A DNA stretch of 64,000 nucleotides from Pseudoalteromonas phenolica (GTDB taxonomy: Bacteria; Pseudomonadota; Gammaproteobacteria; Enterobacterales; Alteromonadaceae), in NCBI RefSeq assembly GCF_005876835.1, contig NZ_PPSW01000026.1, positions 1-64,000 of the forward strand, written 5' to 3'. Made by a program: the position numbers and the translations under genes. The notes beneath the pieces were generated by a model that was not told the DNA's origin, made no database searches, and was given only the letters and a program-made list of their open reading frames with translations. Each line of letters begins with the position of its first letter. Positions within the stretch are counted from its first letter, which is position 1. Of the stretch, positions 46,572-55,726 are shown in pieces.

Positions 46572-47241
46572 AAGTCACTTGCCCATCTAGAATTCGGATC
46601 TTGCGCTGACAACGCAAGGCAACATTTTCATCATGGGTAACGATGACCAAGGTTGTCCCTTGTGCCGACAGTGACAGTAATAAGTTCATGACTTCTTCAC
46701 CGGTTTTTTGATCTAGGTTACCCGTAGGTTCATCGGCAAGAATTAAAGCAGGCTCATTAATGAGTGCTCGCGCAATGGCAACGCGCTGCTGCTGACCTCC
46801 AGAGAGTTTGTCAGGCGTGCTATTGCTTTTATCAGCTAATCCTACCTGCGCTAATACACTTTGTGCTCGAGCGATATATTCAGCAGGTTTAATGTCAGCG
46901 TTAAACCGCATCGGTTGTATGACATTCTCGAGCACTGTCATGCTAGCGATCAGGTTAAAGTTTTGAAAGATCCAACCTATATGACGATTTCGCAGCTGGC
47001 TTTTTTGTTTTTTGGTTAATGACGTGACGTTCTCTGTACGCAGTAAATATTCACCTTTGCATGGCTCATCCAGTAACCCGATGATTGAAAGTAAGGTGGA
47101 TTTACCACTGCCTGACGGGCCCAAAATCGCAATCGATTCACCATCGTCAATGGTCAAGTCGATGTCTTTTAAAACCGCGTCATTATTTGCTGCTTGAGCA
47201 AACGATTTGTTAACCCTGTTTAGAGCAATAAGAGTATTCAC
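46558..47241 (-). CDS. ABC transporter ATP-binding protein (MacB/LolD type)
   Basis: A 227-residue ATPase with Walker A GPSGSGKST, Q-loop WIFQNFNLIASMTVLENV, signature LSGGQQQR, Walker B LILADEPTGNLDQ and VTHD switch. The start is GTG with AAGGA seven bases upstream. It forms a three-gene operon with the adaptor upstream and permease downstream: the second MacAB-like exporter of the window. Confidence 0.95.
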   Translation of the reverse strand: MNTLIALNRVNKSFAQAANNDAVLKDIDLTIDDGESIAILGPSGSGKSTLLSIIGLLDEPCKGEYLLRTENVTSLTKKQKSQLRNRHIGWIFQNFNLIASMTVLENVIQPMRFNADIKPAEYIARAQSVLAQVGLADKSNSTPDKLSGGQQQRVAIARALINEPALILADEPTGNLDQKTGEEVMNLLLSLSAQGTTLVIVTHDENVALRCQRKIRILDGQVTYDGE

Positions 47242-47271
47242 GCTTTAATCCTTAGCTTTATTGTCTGATTA

Positions 47272-48507
47272 TTATAATTTTATTGCTGAACGAGACTGAG
47301 GTAATGCCTTTAACACCTGCTCGCCTATTTCAACGCCCGCCAGTACTTCAATAAACTCACTACCTTGCATGCCAATTTTGACCTGCTTTTCTTGCACTTC
47401 GTCACCATCAAAGACATATAAGACTTGGCGCTCTGCGCCCGCCTTTAAATACAGAGGTTTGGCAACGCGAAGTGTATTGTCTTTACTGGCTAACATGACC
47501 TCGGCTGAGACCGACAAGTTATTTACCGCAGAAGAGGGAATGTGTTCTGTAAAGGTAGCTTCAAACTTAATTTGGTTGGCTTCAACATTAGGGTGCACAC
47601 GCACCACTTGTGCGGCATACGTTTTGCCCTTGATGCCAATATTCACTGCCATTCCCGCCGATAAGATATCAATGGCACTTGCTGGTGCTAATAACTGAGC
47701 GAACAAGCTATTTTGACTCGATAATTTAGCCAATACTGTGCCCTTAGAGACCGCCTGACCTATTTCTATGTCTGCTAATAGCTCAGTTAAAATGCCCGAC
47801 TGCGTTGTTGTTACTTGCAAATTGTTAACGTCATCTTGGGTCATCGCCAGTTGCTGCTTTTCGCTTTCAAGCTCAAGCGCCAAGGCTTGTTTTTCGTACT
47901 CTAAGGTGTTTTGAAAGGCCGCTTCACTGCGCTTGGTTAAGTCGAGCTGCAATCGCAATTGCTCTAACCGCGTTTTTGCACGTAAGAAGTCCAGCTCACT
48001 CAATAGTTTGGTTTTATGCAGCTTCCTTAAGGTCTCTATCTCTTGTTCTGCAAACTTTAATTCGCTGGCAGCCATCGCGACGTCGTTTTGCAATTGCGTG
48101 GCTTCTCGCTGCAATTTCGCCAGCGCTGAGACATGCTTTGCTTGCGCCTTTTGCCAGTTAAGCTTCGCGATTTGTAGCTGTCGTAATAATTGTGGGTTTG
48201 AAAGAGTAATAATAGCCGTATTGGCATTAACCTCTGCGCCTGGTAATACATTCAGTTCACTGACATGTCCATCAACTTGAGCCACTAAACTATTTGATGC
48301 TCTTGGCGTAAGACGGCCAAATACCGCTAAGGTCTGTATTACTGAGCCGCGTTCAACAGCTGCAAGCTGCAGCTCACTGGGTTGCTCTGCAAATAATTGT
48401 CGAGCAATAAACCACACAACCAAGGCAGTCAGAGCAACACCACTCATAACAAATATAAGCCGCTGTAAATGTCGACTGTTTGAGTCTTTTTCAGGGATTG
48501 TCAGCAT
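47272..48507 (-). CDS. HlyD/MacA-family periplasmic adaptor subunit
   Basis: A 411-residue membrane-fusion protein: membrane helix (LIFVMSGVALTALVVWFIARQL), first lipoyl half (NSLVAQVDGHVSELNVLPGAEVNANTAIITL), a long alpha-hairpin (~residues 115-225) rich in Gln/Leu/Lys, second lipoyl half (VTTTQSGILTELLADIEIGQAV) and the membrane-proximal beta domains. It would connect the ABC permease to TolC. First gene of the exporter operon, 86 bp after two genes for small secreted proteins on the same strand. Confidence 0.92.
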   Translation of the reverse strand: MLTIPEKDSNSRHLQRLIFVMSGVALTALVVWFIARQLFAEQPSELQLAAVERGSVIQTLAVFGRLTPRASNSLVAQVDGHVSELNVLPGAEVNANTAIITLSNPQLLRQLQIAKLNWQKAQAKHVSALAKLQREATQLQNDVAMAASELKFAEQEIETLRKLHKTKLLSELDFLRAKTRLEQLRLQLDLTKRSEAAFQNTLEYEKQALALELESEKQQLAMTQDDVNNLQVTTTQSGILTELLADIEIGQAVSKGTVLAKLSSQNSLFAQLLAPASAIDILSAGMAVNIGIKGKTYAAQVVRVHPNVEANQIKFEATFTEHIPSSAVNNLSVSAEVMLASKDNTLRVAKPLYLKAGAERQVLYVFDGDEVQEKQVKIGMQGSEFIEVLAGVEIGEQVLKALPQSRSAIKL

Positions 48508-48593
48508 CTAATATCCTTATGCTAGTTCAATTACCACAACCTATTAAACACTATATCATTATGATGAATATAATTTTTTAGCAGCATACCCTA

Positions 48594-49163
48594 CTAAAAT
48601 TGCTGGTTTTTAAAGCCGATTAAAGGAATTTCTATACGATACCAAGGTACCGTCTTGAGCCCTTTTAATATTGTCGCAGCCTTTTGCCTGTGCGCCTGTG
48701 CTTTTTCTAAATGCTTTCTAAAGCTAGGGTTATCAGAGAATTCATAATTTCCATTCTTTTTAACAGGAATATCGAAGTAGATAAAAACATATTTATGCTT
48801 CTTTTTATCGGGAAGCGCGATATTAAAAGTACCTTCAATTTCCGAATGGCTGGCAGGAAATTGACTATTTTTATCTATTAAAACTGGCTCAATCTCTTCG
48901 TAAATTGAAATCGCATTATCATGACTTAAAACTTCTTCAGACTCTAGATCGTACAAATATCCACATCTGTAATATGCTTTCTGACCTTTTTTTAAAAAAT
49001 ATTGCTCGAATGTGTCCCATCGTTTAGTCGTGCCCAATCGCCATTGCTCAATTTTATTTTGTTCATCAGTAAATCTGACCAGATCTTGAGGATGAACATG
49101 GTTTGCGAATGCAGAAAATGCCGATGCTAGGAGCAATAAGCAGCTCCATAGAGGAGTTTTCAT
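48594..49163 (-). CDS. secreted protein, unknown (paralogue pair, second member)
   Basis: A 189-residue protein with a Sec signal peptide (LWSCLLLLASAFSAFA). After it comes the motif FTDEQNKIEQWRLGTTKRWDTFEQYFLKKG, nearly the same as in the next gene upstream, and both proteins end in IEIPLIGFK/Y..Q.F. No family recognised. The two paralogues are 25 bp apart and read toward the MacAB-like exporter operon. GGAAA precedes the ATG. Confidence 0.75.
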   Translation of the reverse strand: MKTPLWSCLLLLASAFSAFANHVHPQDLVRFTDEQNKIEQWRLGTTKRWDTFEQYFLKKGQKAYYRCGYLYDLESEEVLSHDNAISIYEEIEPVLIDKNSQFPASHSEIEGTFNIALPDKKKHKYVFIYFDIPVKKNGNYEFSDNPSFRKHLEKAQAHRQKAATILKGLKTVPWYRIEIPLIGFKNQQF

Positions 49164-49188
49164 ATGATTTCCTTATTAAAATACACGA

Positions 49189-49740
49189 CTAAAATGTTTG
49201 AGGCTTGTAGCCAATGAGCGGTATTTGAATTAAGTAACCCGTCACATCATGCTGTTGCTTTACAAGCTTTGCGGCGAGCTTACGCATTTCAATACTTTTC
49301 TTTAATTGCTTTGCAAACACCTCGTTACCAGCAAACAGGTATTCGTTGTTATTACCTGTATCTATAGGCGTATCAAAGAAAAATAAGGCATATCGCTTAG
49401 CATCTCTGATATCAACATTGGTAAAACTAACAACCTCAGCCAAAGTCAATTTAACATCCATATACTGTACATTCAGAATGGGTTGCAAAGCGGGCTTTAG
49501 TGACTTCGCGTCTTCATAAGACAGCCATTGCTGCTTTTCAAGATCGTATAAATAAGCTGTTCGGAAGTAAGCATCTGAGCCATACTTAAGAAAGAAATTT
49601 TGAAATGTATCAAATCGTTTTGTGGTACCGAGTTGCCACTGTTCAGTTTTATTATCTTCGTCGGTGAAAGTGCTGGCATATGAATAGAAATTGCCAAACA
49701 TCAAAAAAACAATCAATAGCAATGCTTTAACTTTTAACAT
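49189..49740 (-). CDS. secreted protein, unknown (paralogue pair, first member)
   Basis: A 183-residue paralogue of the following gene: signal peptide (LKVKALLLIVFLMFGNFYSYA), FTDEDNKTEQWQLGTTKRFDTFQNFFLKYG, a beta-rich middle (RYALFFFDTPIDTGNNNEYLF) and a common C-terminal segment (YLIQIPLIGYKPQTF). Function unknown; periplasmic or secreted. The pair probably arose by tandem duplication. Confidence 0.75.
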   Translation of the reverse strand: MLKVKALLLIVFLMFGNFYSYASTFTDEDNKTEQWQLGTTKRFDTFQNFFLKYGSDAYFRTAYLYDLEKQQWLSYEDAKSLKPALQPILNVQYMDVKLTLAEVVSFTNVDIRDAKRYALFFFDTPIDTGNNNEYLFAGNEVFAKQLKKSIEMRKLAAKLVKQQHDVTGYLIQIPLIGYKPQTF

Positions 49741-49801
49741 ACTTTTAAATACTCCTTTAAAATAGCCAGCATTCGCTGGCTAGGTAATCCTGTTATATGA
49801 T

Positions 49802-49984
49802 TTAACAAGATATGGTGCAGCGATTATCCTCATCACAGATTTTGATGCCTGATGGTGTTTCAACTGCACAAGTCCACTTACCATTGTTATCACCGCAAAC
49901 ACTATCACCACAAGCTGCATATACACCGTAGCTTGCACCACTTAAGACTAATGCCACTAACGTGGCCTTTATTGTTTTTGTCAT
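49802..49984 (-). CDS. secreted cysteine-rich 60-residue protein
   Basis: Starting at the ATG at 49984 (GGAGAT eight bases upstream) the product is 60 residues: a Sec signal peptide (MTKTIKATLVALVLSGASYG, cleavage near VYA-AC) and a ~36-residue mature part with six cysteines (residues 25, 30, 39, 50, 56 and 60), acidic and glycine-containing, ending in Cys. The frame is open 60 codons further upstream, but that part has no ribosome site. Spacing of six Cys suggests three disulfides in the periplasm or outside. No known family recognised; not a Gly-Gly leader peptide. Confidence 0.7.
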   Translation of the reverse strand: MTKTIKATLVALVLSGASYGVYAACGDSVCGDNNGKWTCAVETPSGIKICDEDNRCTISC

Positions 49985-50243
49985 TTTTAAATCTCCGTAT
50001 AAATTAACAATTTTCCCTATATAGGGAAAGGTCAAAATAACAGCAGCGCAAAAAAGACAACCAAAAATAAACATTAAATTTACAAAACAACGTTTAAACT
50101 TTGTCTGTAAGTTTCGATGAGCAAGGGGTGAAACTATATGAGGTAGCAACGTGTTAAATTGCACTTAATCAGGTATTACCGGAGAGGTTAATGTGGCTAA
50201 CAATATAGTGAACCACATAGAAAGAAAGGTGTTCTAGAGTGTG

Positions 50244-50759
50244 CTATTTGAACTTTACTTGTTTATTACTGCGCTGATAGCTACGTGACTCTGGCGCAGT
50301 CCATTCACCATTTTTTAAATATTGTGTCGAGACTTTAAACTCTCCATCAACAAACTGACTGGTGGATTTCACTTTGGTAATGTCATCTTTGTTTCCTGTG
50401 ACGTCTTCATAGGCCACAAAGGCACCATTGGGTAATACCTCCATAGTACCTTGAGTATAAAAGCCTGCGGTTGTAAAATAGTAAAATACGAGGCTTTGTT
50501 TGGTTTTATCCCAAAATATCAATGACTCACCACCATACATACCGTCATTGATTGAATGCAGGGTGCGAATAGCCGTGCCATTCAGTGCGCGTTCCCACTT
50601 ACTGACATCTTGCATGGCAGGTTGACCTTTTGGCACAGCAAAGTCTGCCTGCCAAGTGCCTAGGTAAGGTTCAAATACCTGTAATTCTTTTGCCAGTGAG
50701 CCTGCAACCGTGGGGAAGCTGAGTAACAGAGAAATGATTAATATAAATGCTTTTTTCAT
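50244..50759 (-). CDS. secreted DUF1579/lipocalin-like protein
   Basis: A 171-residue protein with a signal peptide (MKKAFILIISLLLSFPTVAG) and a beta-rich domain (FEPYLGTWQADFAVPKGQP, TAIRTLHSINDGMYGGESLIFWDKTKQSLVFYYFTTAGFYTQGTMEVLPNG) resembling DUF1579-type, lipocalin-like small-molecule-binding barrels. Start at 50759 is chosen for the signal peptide; the frame is open 21 codons further but without ribosome site. Likely the first gene of the group of small secreted-protein genes reading leftward. Confidence 0.72.
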   Translation of the reverse strand: MKKAFILIISLLLSFPTVAGSLAKELQVFEPYLGTWQADFAVPKGQPAMQDVSKWERALNGTAIRTLHSINDGMYGGESLIFWDKTKQSLVFYYFTTAGFYTQGTMEVLPNGAFVAYEDVTGNKDDITKVKSTSQFVDGEFKVSTQYLKNGEWTAPESRSYQRSNKQVKFK

Positions 50760-50869
50760 GTTGTTATGTCTTTCTAAGCAGTTTGGAATAGTAATGTTAG
50801 TCAGCATTTGATGAATAGACAATAAGCAAGAAATGGAAGCTGTTCGGTTAAGGTGGAGATAAAGACAGA

Positions 50870-51131
50870 CCCGACATAAAGTCAGTGCTACCGATGTTTA
50901 GAATAACTCAAAAAGCTAGGCTAAGACTAAGTGAGAAAGTTGAATAAACCCGACTTAAAATCGGTGCTACCGAGGTTTAGAATAACTCAAAAAGCTAGGC
51001 TAAGACTAAGTGAGAAAGTTGAATAAACCCGACTTAAAGTCGGTAATACCGAGATTTATAAACTCACTTAATAGCGAGACTAAAACTGAGTGAAATAGTT
51101 TGAGAAAACCCGACCTAAAGTCGGTGCTACC
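50870..51131. repeat. tandem array of four ~79-bp REP-containing units
   Basis: Copies of CCCGAC.TAAAGTCGGTGCTACC begin near 50870, 50950, 51028 and 51109. In the first three the ~55-bp spacer (TTTAGAATAACTCAAAAAGC, then GCTAAGACTAAGTGAGAAAG) is also repeated, the third in a diverged form. The palindrome has a TAAA loop and, read on the other strand, the GTAG foot of REP sequences. It fills the gap downstream of lanB. Confidence 0.85.
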
Positions 51132-51137
51132 AAAGCC

Positions 51138-51167
51138 AAAAAAGCACTGTAGAAACAGTGCTTTTTT
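51138..51167 (-). terminator. terminator of the lanC-lanB operon (bidirectional)
   Basis: AAAAAAGCACTGT (51138-51150) and ACAGTGCTTTTTT (51155-51167) form a perfect 13-bp stem with an AGAA loop. It ends 22 bp from the lanB stop codon. Confidence 0.9.
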
Positions 51168-51189
51168 AACGTTGAATTGCGATAGCCTG

Positions 51190-54100
51190 TTAGTGGCTTT
51201 GGCCTTTGTCTGCCGAGAAGTATTTACGGCGCATCAAGTCATGGATCACCAACTCTTGCTCACGACCATAGGCTTTAAACATACGGTTGTTATGCATGTG
51301 TAGCAAAGAGCTCAGTAATGAGTCTCGACTACAGTTGAGCTTGTCTTCTTCTAGCATCTCATTGAGCTGCGCAACCACAGGGTGTGCTTGCTGTTGCCAT
51401 AAGTTAAGCAGTTGAGCAATCGCGTTTTGGGCTTCATCGTCAGGTAACTGAGTTAAATCAGCCAGCTTCTCGAAGTCGCCTTCTAACTGAGTTTGATAAT
51501 CGCGGTAACGATTACCTAGCTGCTTACGCAAATGACTGGTTTCGTTAAATTCATTACCAAAACCGGCTCTCAAACCACTGATTAAGTTAAACTTGCCTTC
51601 ATCATTGTAATTGAACAAGTTAAGCAGTTTATCGGTGCACTGCAGCGCCACACGCCAGCGAATGTCTTCACCATACTCGTCAATTAAGCCACAAGTACGA
51701 GCAATTAATTCACTGTCTAGCATGAATAATGACTCTATCAGTGCCATAGATTCTGGACCACCGTAGCGCTCTACTTCGCGCTCGTAAGTCATTAGCTCGA
51801 CCTTGTGTAGCTCGCCCGACTCAACCATAGGGTCGAGTAGCTGATTAAGCTTAGGTAGCAACTGACCACATAACTTGCTTGGCTCGCCATAGAAACGCAG
51901 ACGTAAATGCCAGTCGGGATCGCCATAGCGAATAAAGAACCATTTTTCAAAATCGCCTTGCTGCTCAGCAATAAATGGCAATAACTTTTCAGTTAATAGC
52001 TGCTCGACGATTGAATTACCTGAGTAAATCTTCAAGCTTAACCATTCTGAGCCTGCACTAAAGCGACGTTTAATCGGCTTGGCTGTAATATTTGCAAGTG
52101 GATCGTCTGAGAAATGATGGTGTATTGGGGCATTACCATTGAATAGTGGGATCACCATTTCGTTGTTATAGTGCTGACCTTGAGTGTCGACAACACGCGA
52201 AGCATATTGCGCTGTTAGCACTTCTTTTAACTCAACGCGAGGCTGTCCCTTGGTTTCTGATAATAATACCGCCAGCATGTCTGGATGACGCAGTTCTAGC
52301 TGAAGTACGTTATCGGCCATGGCATAACACACTTGTGGATCAAGCTGGTACTTGGTTAACAATGCCTCAAGCTTTTCAGATGAAAATTTGCCATTTTTGC
52401 TGATGGCTTCGAGCTCTTTACGTTCAATACGCCACGTTTTTTCATTTAAGATCAAGTTATCAAGCATCACTCTTGGCACAAAAGCGTCATTGGCGGTGCT
52501 ACTTGGCATGCCGAAATTCGGTGCGTGACCTTCTTGGTGTTGCAGCATGCATAAAAACTTATAAGCACTTAAACTGCGTGCTGAATAGTTATGTGCACAT
52601 GATAAACGAGGGATGATTTGTTTATTTAAACGCTTGCTCCACAGTTTAACCTTTTGCCCTTCAACCCAGACAAATAAGTCACTGAGTGGAATTTGATACT
52701 CACTGTCTAAGCTACTGTCGGCCATAAAGACGATTTCGTACTCACGTAGATGTGGGCGAGCAATCACGTTGCCTGGACGACCTTCTGGCATATGCGCAAT
52801 TTCGGCAAAAATCACATTGTCTGAGTGCGCTTGCTCTTTTTGCAACTCATCAATCACAGACTGCTTGAGACCATCGTTTAGGTGACAAAAGCGGCCCAAT
52901 AAATTGGCTGATGATGGGCCAGCACACCCGCCCAGCTTGAACACAGGATTTGATCTGTCGTCTTGATACGCACTGAGCATCACAGAAAAAGAGGCAGGAA
53001 AATTTTTGCTAATGGGTTCTTTGCTGTTTACTTTGCTTCTTAGCTCTTTGCTCTTTAGAACTATGGTGTCTTTGCTGCGATTCGCCGGTAAGCTCAGGGC
53101 TTCTTCAATGATCTGATTCAGCAAAGTCGGTCTTGGGGCTTCACCCGCGCCTTGATTACCCTTAACTAGGTTTAAACCTGCCACCAGCGGGGCTTCATAT
53201 CCAGTTTCATTTGAAACGCCAATACCTGACTCGTCATCTAAGATCACATCAAGCGGTACAAACTGCCCTTCAAAACGCGCATTAAACTTAGTGATAAAGT
53301 TACTCAATGGGTTAGATTTATCGGTATCACCTAATTCAGCCAATAACTCGAGTTGCTTTTGCACCCGTTGCACTTCTTGAGCGCTTAATTGACACTGTTC
53401 AAAGGCGCGATAAACGTCGGTTTGAAAAAGCTTATTTTCTTGCGCTTTAACTGGCATGTTCTGAAAGTGTTCAAGCAATTGCTTATAAGGTTTAATTTCA
53501 CCACTTTTCTCGTTATCGAGCTTTTCAATCATGGCCAGAGCGGTTGCAAGTTGATCTGCGGTTGCCAGCTCTTCCATATTTTGTAATGACTTTAAAAGAG
53601 CATAATCAGGTGAGTCGCCCGTCAGCGGCAGTGGGATATCGGCCTGTAGTATCTTTTCGTCAATCAGATCTTGAATGTATGCTTCAACGTCTTCTTTTTC
53701 GGCTTCGCCATACTGTGCGCAAAAAGCATCGACCAGACCATTAAAGCTTAAACCGCCTTTGGCTAGTTTAAGTACACACTGAAAATATTCATCACTGTCT
53801 ACCGCGCTTAAACGATATTGCATGCTGTCTTCAGAGAGATAATTCTCAATATAACGACATTGATCAGCAACAAAGTAATGAGAAGGGTTTGGGCGGTACA
53901 TCAAGTTGTCGGCACGTTGTGCTTCTTTCACGAAATGCTCTTTTAATGCCGACAAATAAAACATATCAAGGCGTGTTTTACGGCTATCTTGAGTATGTGA
54001 TGCACTCATAAACTCAGTAGTATCACTCACTTCACCCTTATAGATCCCTGAGAATAAACCAAAAGGCGTCGGCCTTGCGCACATACGCAACATATATTTA

Positions 54101-54372
54101 AGTAGTGCTTGCGCAACCTTTTTACCTTGTTTTGATTCTGGCTTTGTTCGCCATTGCTCAATACGTTCAAGTAAAGAAGGGCTAGCAAGATAAATGGCTT
54201 CTTCAACCCCCTCAATTGCTAACCACTTTTCTAAGATAGCATTAGTGTCGGCTGACTCTGAGCTAAATTCTGCTAAGTGCTCTAGTGATAAACGCGGCGT
54301 ACGCATTACAAAAAATGGTGCATGCTTAATCGGTTGATTTACTTGTTTTTGATTATTGTTGTTCGACATCAT
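51190..54372 (-). CDS. class I lanthipeptide dehydratase (LanB)
   Basis: A full-length LanB of about 1060 residues. The N-terminal glutamylation domain begins FFVMRTPRLSLEHLAEF and contains the LRMCARPTPFGLFSG hallmark (~residues 92-106) and the TLLNQIIEEALSLP and FSVMLSAY regions; the C-terminal glutamate-elimination (SpaB_C) domain begins near residue 790 with EWLSLKIYSG and has WFFIRYGDPDWHLRLRFYG and YEREVERYGGPESM. The family uses glutamyl-tRNA to dehydrate Ser/Thr of the precursor core to Dha/Dhb. Start is ambiguous among GTG 54375, ATG 54372 and ATG 54369; the last has the best spacing from AAGGAG. It follows lanC by only a few bases. The undivided LanB contrasts with the split LanB of some bacterial clusters. 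Confidence 0.95.
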   Translation of the reverse strand: MMSNNNNQKQVNQPIKHAPFFVMRTPRLSLEHLAEFSSESADTNAILEKWLAIEGVEEAIYLASPSLLERIEQWRTKPESKQGKKVAQALLKYMLRMCARPTPFGLFSGIYKGEVSDTTEFMSASHTQDSRKTRLDMFYLSALKEHFVKEAQRADNLMYRPNPSHYFVADQCRYIENYLSEDSMQYRLSAVDSDEYFQCVLKLAKGGLSFNGLVDAFCAQYGEAEKEDVEAYIQDLIDEKILQADIPLPLTGDSPDYALLKSLQNMEELATADQLATALAMIEKLDNEKSGEIKPYKQLLEHFQNMPVKAQENKLFQTDVYRAFEQCQLSAQEVQRVQKQLELLAELGDTDKSNPLSNFITKFNARFEGQFVPLDVILDDESGIGVSNETGYEAPLVAGLNLVKGNQGAGEAPRPTLLNQIIEEALSLPANRSKDTIVLKSKELRSKVNSKEPISKNFPASFSVMLSAYQDDRSNPVFKLGGCAGPSSANLLGRFCHLNDGLKQSVIDELQKEQAHSDNVIFAEIAHMPEGRPGNVIARPHLREYEIVFMADSSLDSEYQIPLSDLFVWVEGQKVKLWSKRLNKQIIPRLSCAHNYSARSLSAYKFLCMLQHQEGHAPNFGMPSSTANDAFVPRVMLDNLILNEKTWRIERKELEAISKNGKFSSEKLEALLTKYQLDPQVCYAMADNVLQLELRHPDMLAVLLSETKGQPRVELKEVLTAQYASRVVDTQGQHYNNEMVIPLFNGNAPIHHHFSDDPLANITAKPIKRRFSAGSEWLSLKIYSGNSIVEQLLTEKLLPFIAEQQGDFEKWFFIRYGDPDWHLRLRFYGEPSKLCGQLLPKLNQLLDPMVESGELHKVELMTYEREVERYGGPESMALIESLFMLDSELIARTCGLIDEYGEDIRWRVALQCTDKLLNLFNYNDEGKFNLISGLRAGFGNEFNETSHLRKQLGNRYRDYQTQLEGDFEKLADLTQLPDDEAQNAIAQLLNLWQQQAHPVVAQLNEMLEEDKLNCSRDSLLSSLLHMHNNRMFKAYGREQELVIHDLMRRKYFSADKGQSH

Positions 54373-54378
54373 CACTCC

Positions 54379-55590
54379 TTATGCCATCAACAAGCATTCA
54401 GCCCAGTCTAGGTCATCGTTTAAAACTGAGATAAAGCCAACGCCAACCCCTGCATAGCCCATTAAAAAACCAAAATTCTCATAGTGCTGAGTGGTTTCAC
54501 CGTTGTAGGCGTAAAATGCTTCAAGGCCCTTTTCTTGGTATTGTTCAAGGCTGTAGTTGAGCCAGTATTTTGCGGCTTGCTCAAGCTCAGGGTGGGGCAT
54601 AAGTTGATTTAAAAGTTGATAAATACTGACAAGACCAACGAAACCATGACATAAGCCAGCATCGTTTATAAAGCCACTTTCGGCATCACGCTTTGCCGCT
54701 TTTAATGCCATTCGACGCGCTTCATCGACATAACTCGGTCTATCTAGTGCGTGACCTGCACGGGCAAGGGTTAATGCGATTGTTAAATCGCCATAACACC
54801 AGCCGAGTCTCGATTTGTGCTCGCCACCAGAACATGAACCATAGCAGTGTTCTTCTTCATGATTTGGGTTTTGCTGGGTAAGCAACCAGTCACAAGACTG
54901 CGTGACTAACTGAGCGGTCTTATCTTTAATGGCATCTATATTTAATGCAGGAATAAGCGCTGCGATGATCCCTGGCACACCATGGGCTAGTCCTAAATTG
55001 AATTCAGGCTTCTTACGATCATCTTTTTCGAAGCGGTAAACCGAATACTCAGGTTGAGACCAGCTTATTAGTTTGTCATCAACTTGTTGTGCCACACTGG
55101 CAAAGTTATCGACTATTACACCATATAATGCGGCTTGTTCTGATTGCTTGCTACGCCTTGCGGTATAAGGGGCATAACCCGCTAGGCCAAGTACAGACTC
55201 TATCTCACCTGGCCATGGTTGAAAGTTCAGTGCGTCATAAAAGATTTGATCCATATCGCTGAGCAACTCGGAATCGTAATCTTCCATGTCAGCTTGGTTT
55301 AAATACTCTAATACCCAAGCTTGACCAGCAAGGCCATTACTGAGCTCAAACCCTTGCTGCTCTAGCTCTTCTTGTAACTTTTCTAGTTTTTCTGAGAATA
55401 GCGTTTCATCAACAAAACTTGGGTCGATACGATAAGCATTATATAAAAATAATAAATGGCCAGCTAAACCACTTAACAAACCATTGGTTTCTACATTGTG
55501 AAGATCTTGGCTCACTTTTTCGGCCAAGCTTTGAATTATTTCGCGCACCTGAGCTGCTTGCTCTGCTGACGCAATCGCTTGTGTTGGCAT
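54379..55590 (-). CDS. lanthipeptide cyclase (LanC)
   Basis: A 403-residue alpha-toroid cyclase that adds precursor cysteine thiols to Dha/Dhb to form (methyl)lanthionine. The three zinc ligands are visible: Cys265 in GWCYGDL, and Cys314-His315 in GLCHGFVGL. Other family motifs are NGLLSGLAGHLLFLY, LSNGLAGQAWVLEYL and NLGLAHGVPGIIAAL. An acidic histidine-rich insert (NPNHEEEHCYGSCSGGEH, ~241-258) before the zinc site is unusual. It is the first gene of the leftward lanC-lanB operon, with AAGGA before the ATG, diverging from the precursor genes. Confidence 0.95.
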   Translation of the reverse strand: MPTQAIASAEQAAQVREIIQSLAEKVSQDLHNVETNGLLSGLAGHLLFLYNAYRIDPSFVDETLFSEKLEKLQEELEQQGFELSNGLAGQAWVLEYLNQADMEDYDSELLSDMDQIFYDALNFQPWPGEIESVLGLAGYAPYTARRSKQSEQAALYGVIVDNFASVAQQVDDKLISWSQPEYSVYRFEKDDRKKPEFNLGLAHGVPGIIAALIPALNIDAIKDKTAQLVTQSCDWLLTQQNPNHEEEHCYGSCSGGEHKSRLGWCYGDLTIALTLARAGHALDRPSYVDEARRMALKAAKRDAESGFINDAGLCHGFVGLVSIYQLLNQLMPHPELEQAAKYWLNYSLEQYQEKGLEAFYAYNGETTQHYENFGFLMGYAGVGVGFISVLNDDLDWAECLLMA

Positions 55591-55726
55591 ATCTATCCTT
55601 AGGTGAAGACACCATTTTAATTATTATTCCTGCAACAACTGACCGATACCTTACTGAAGCGTCACCAAAACCTCAACAACTTTAGAATTGTTAATAAAAG
55701 TTAAACAACTTGATCGTTTAATTTAT

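Noticed and set aside
49985..50164. 60-residue extension of the cysteine-rich protein
   Set aside because: GGAGAT plus ATG at 49984 starts a clean signal peptide; the extension has no ribosome site.
50870..51131. Tandem repeats near lanB as a CRISPR or riboswitch
   Set aside because: Spacers are copies of each other and the hairpins match the dispersed REP family.
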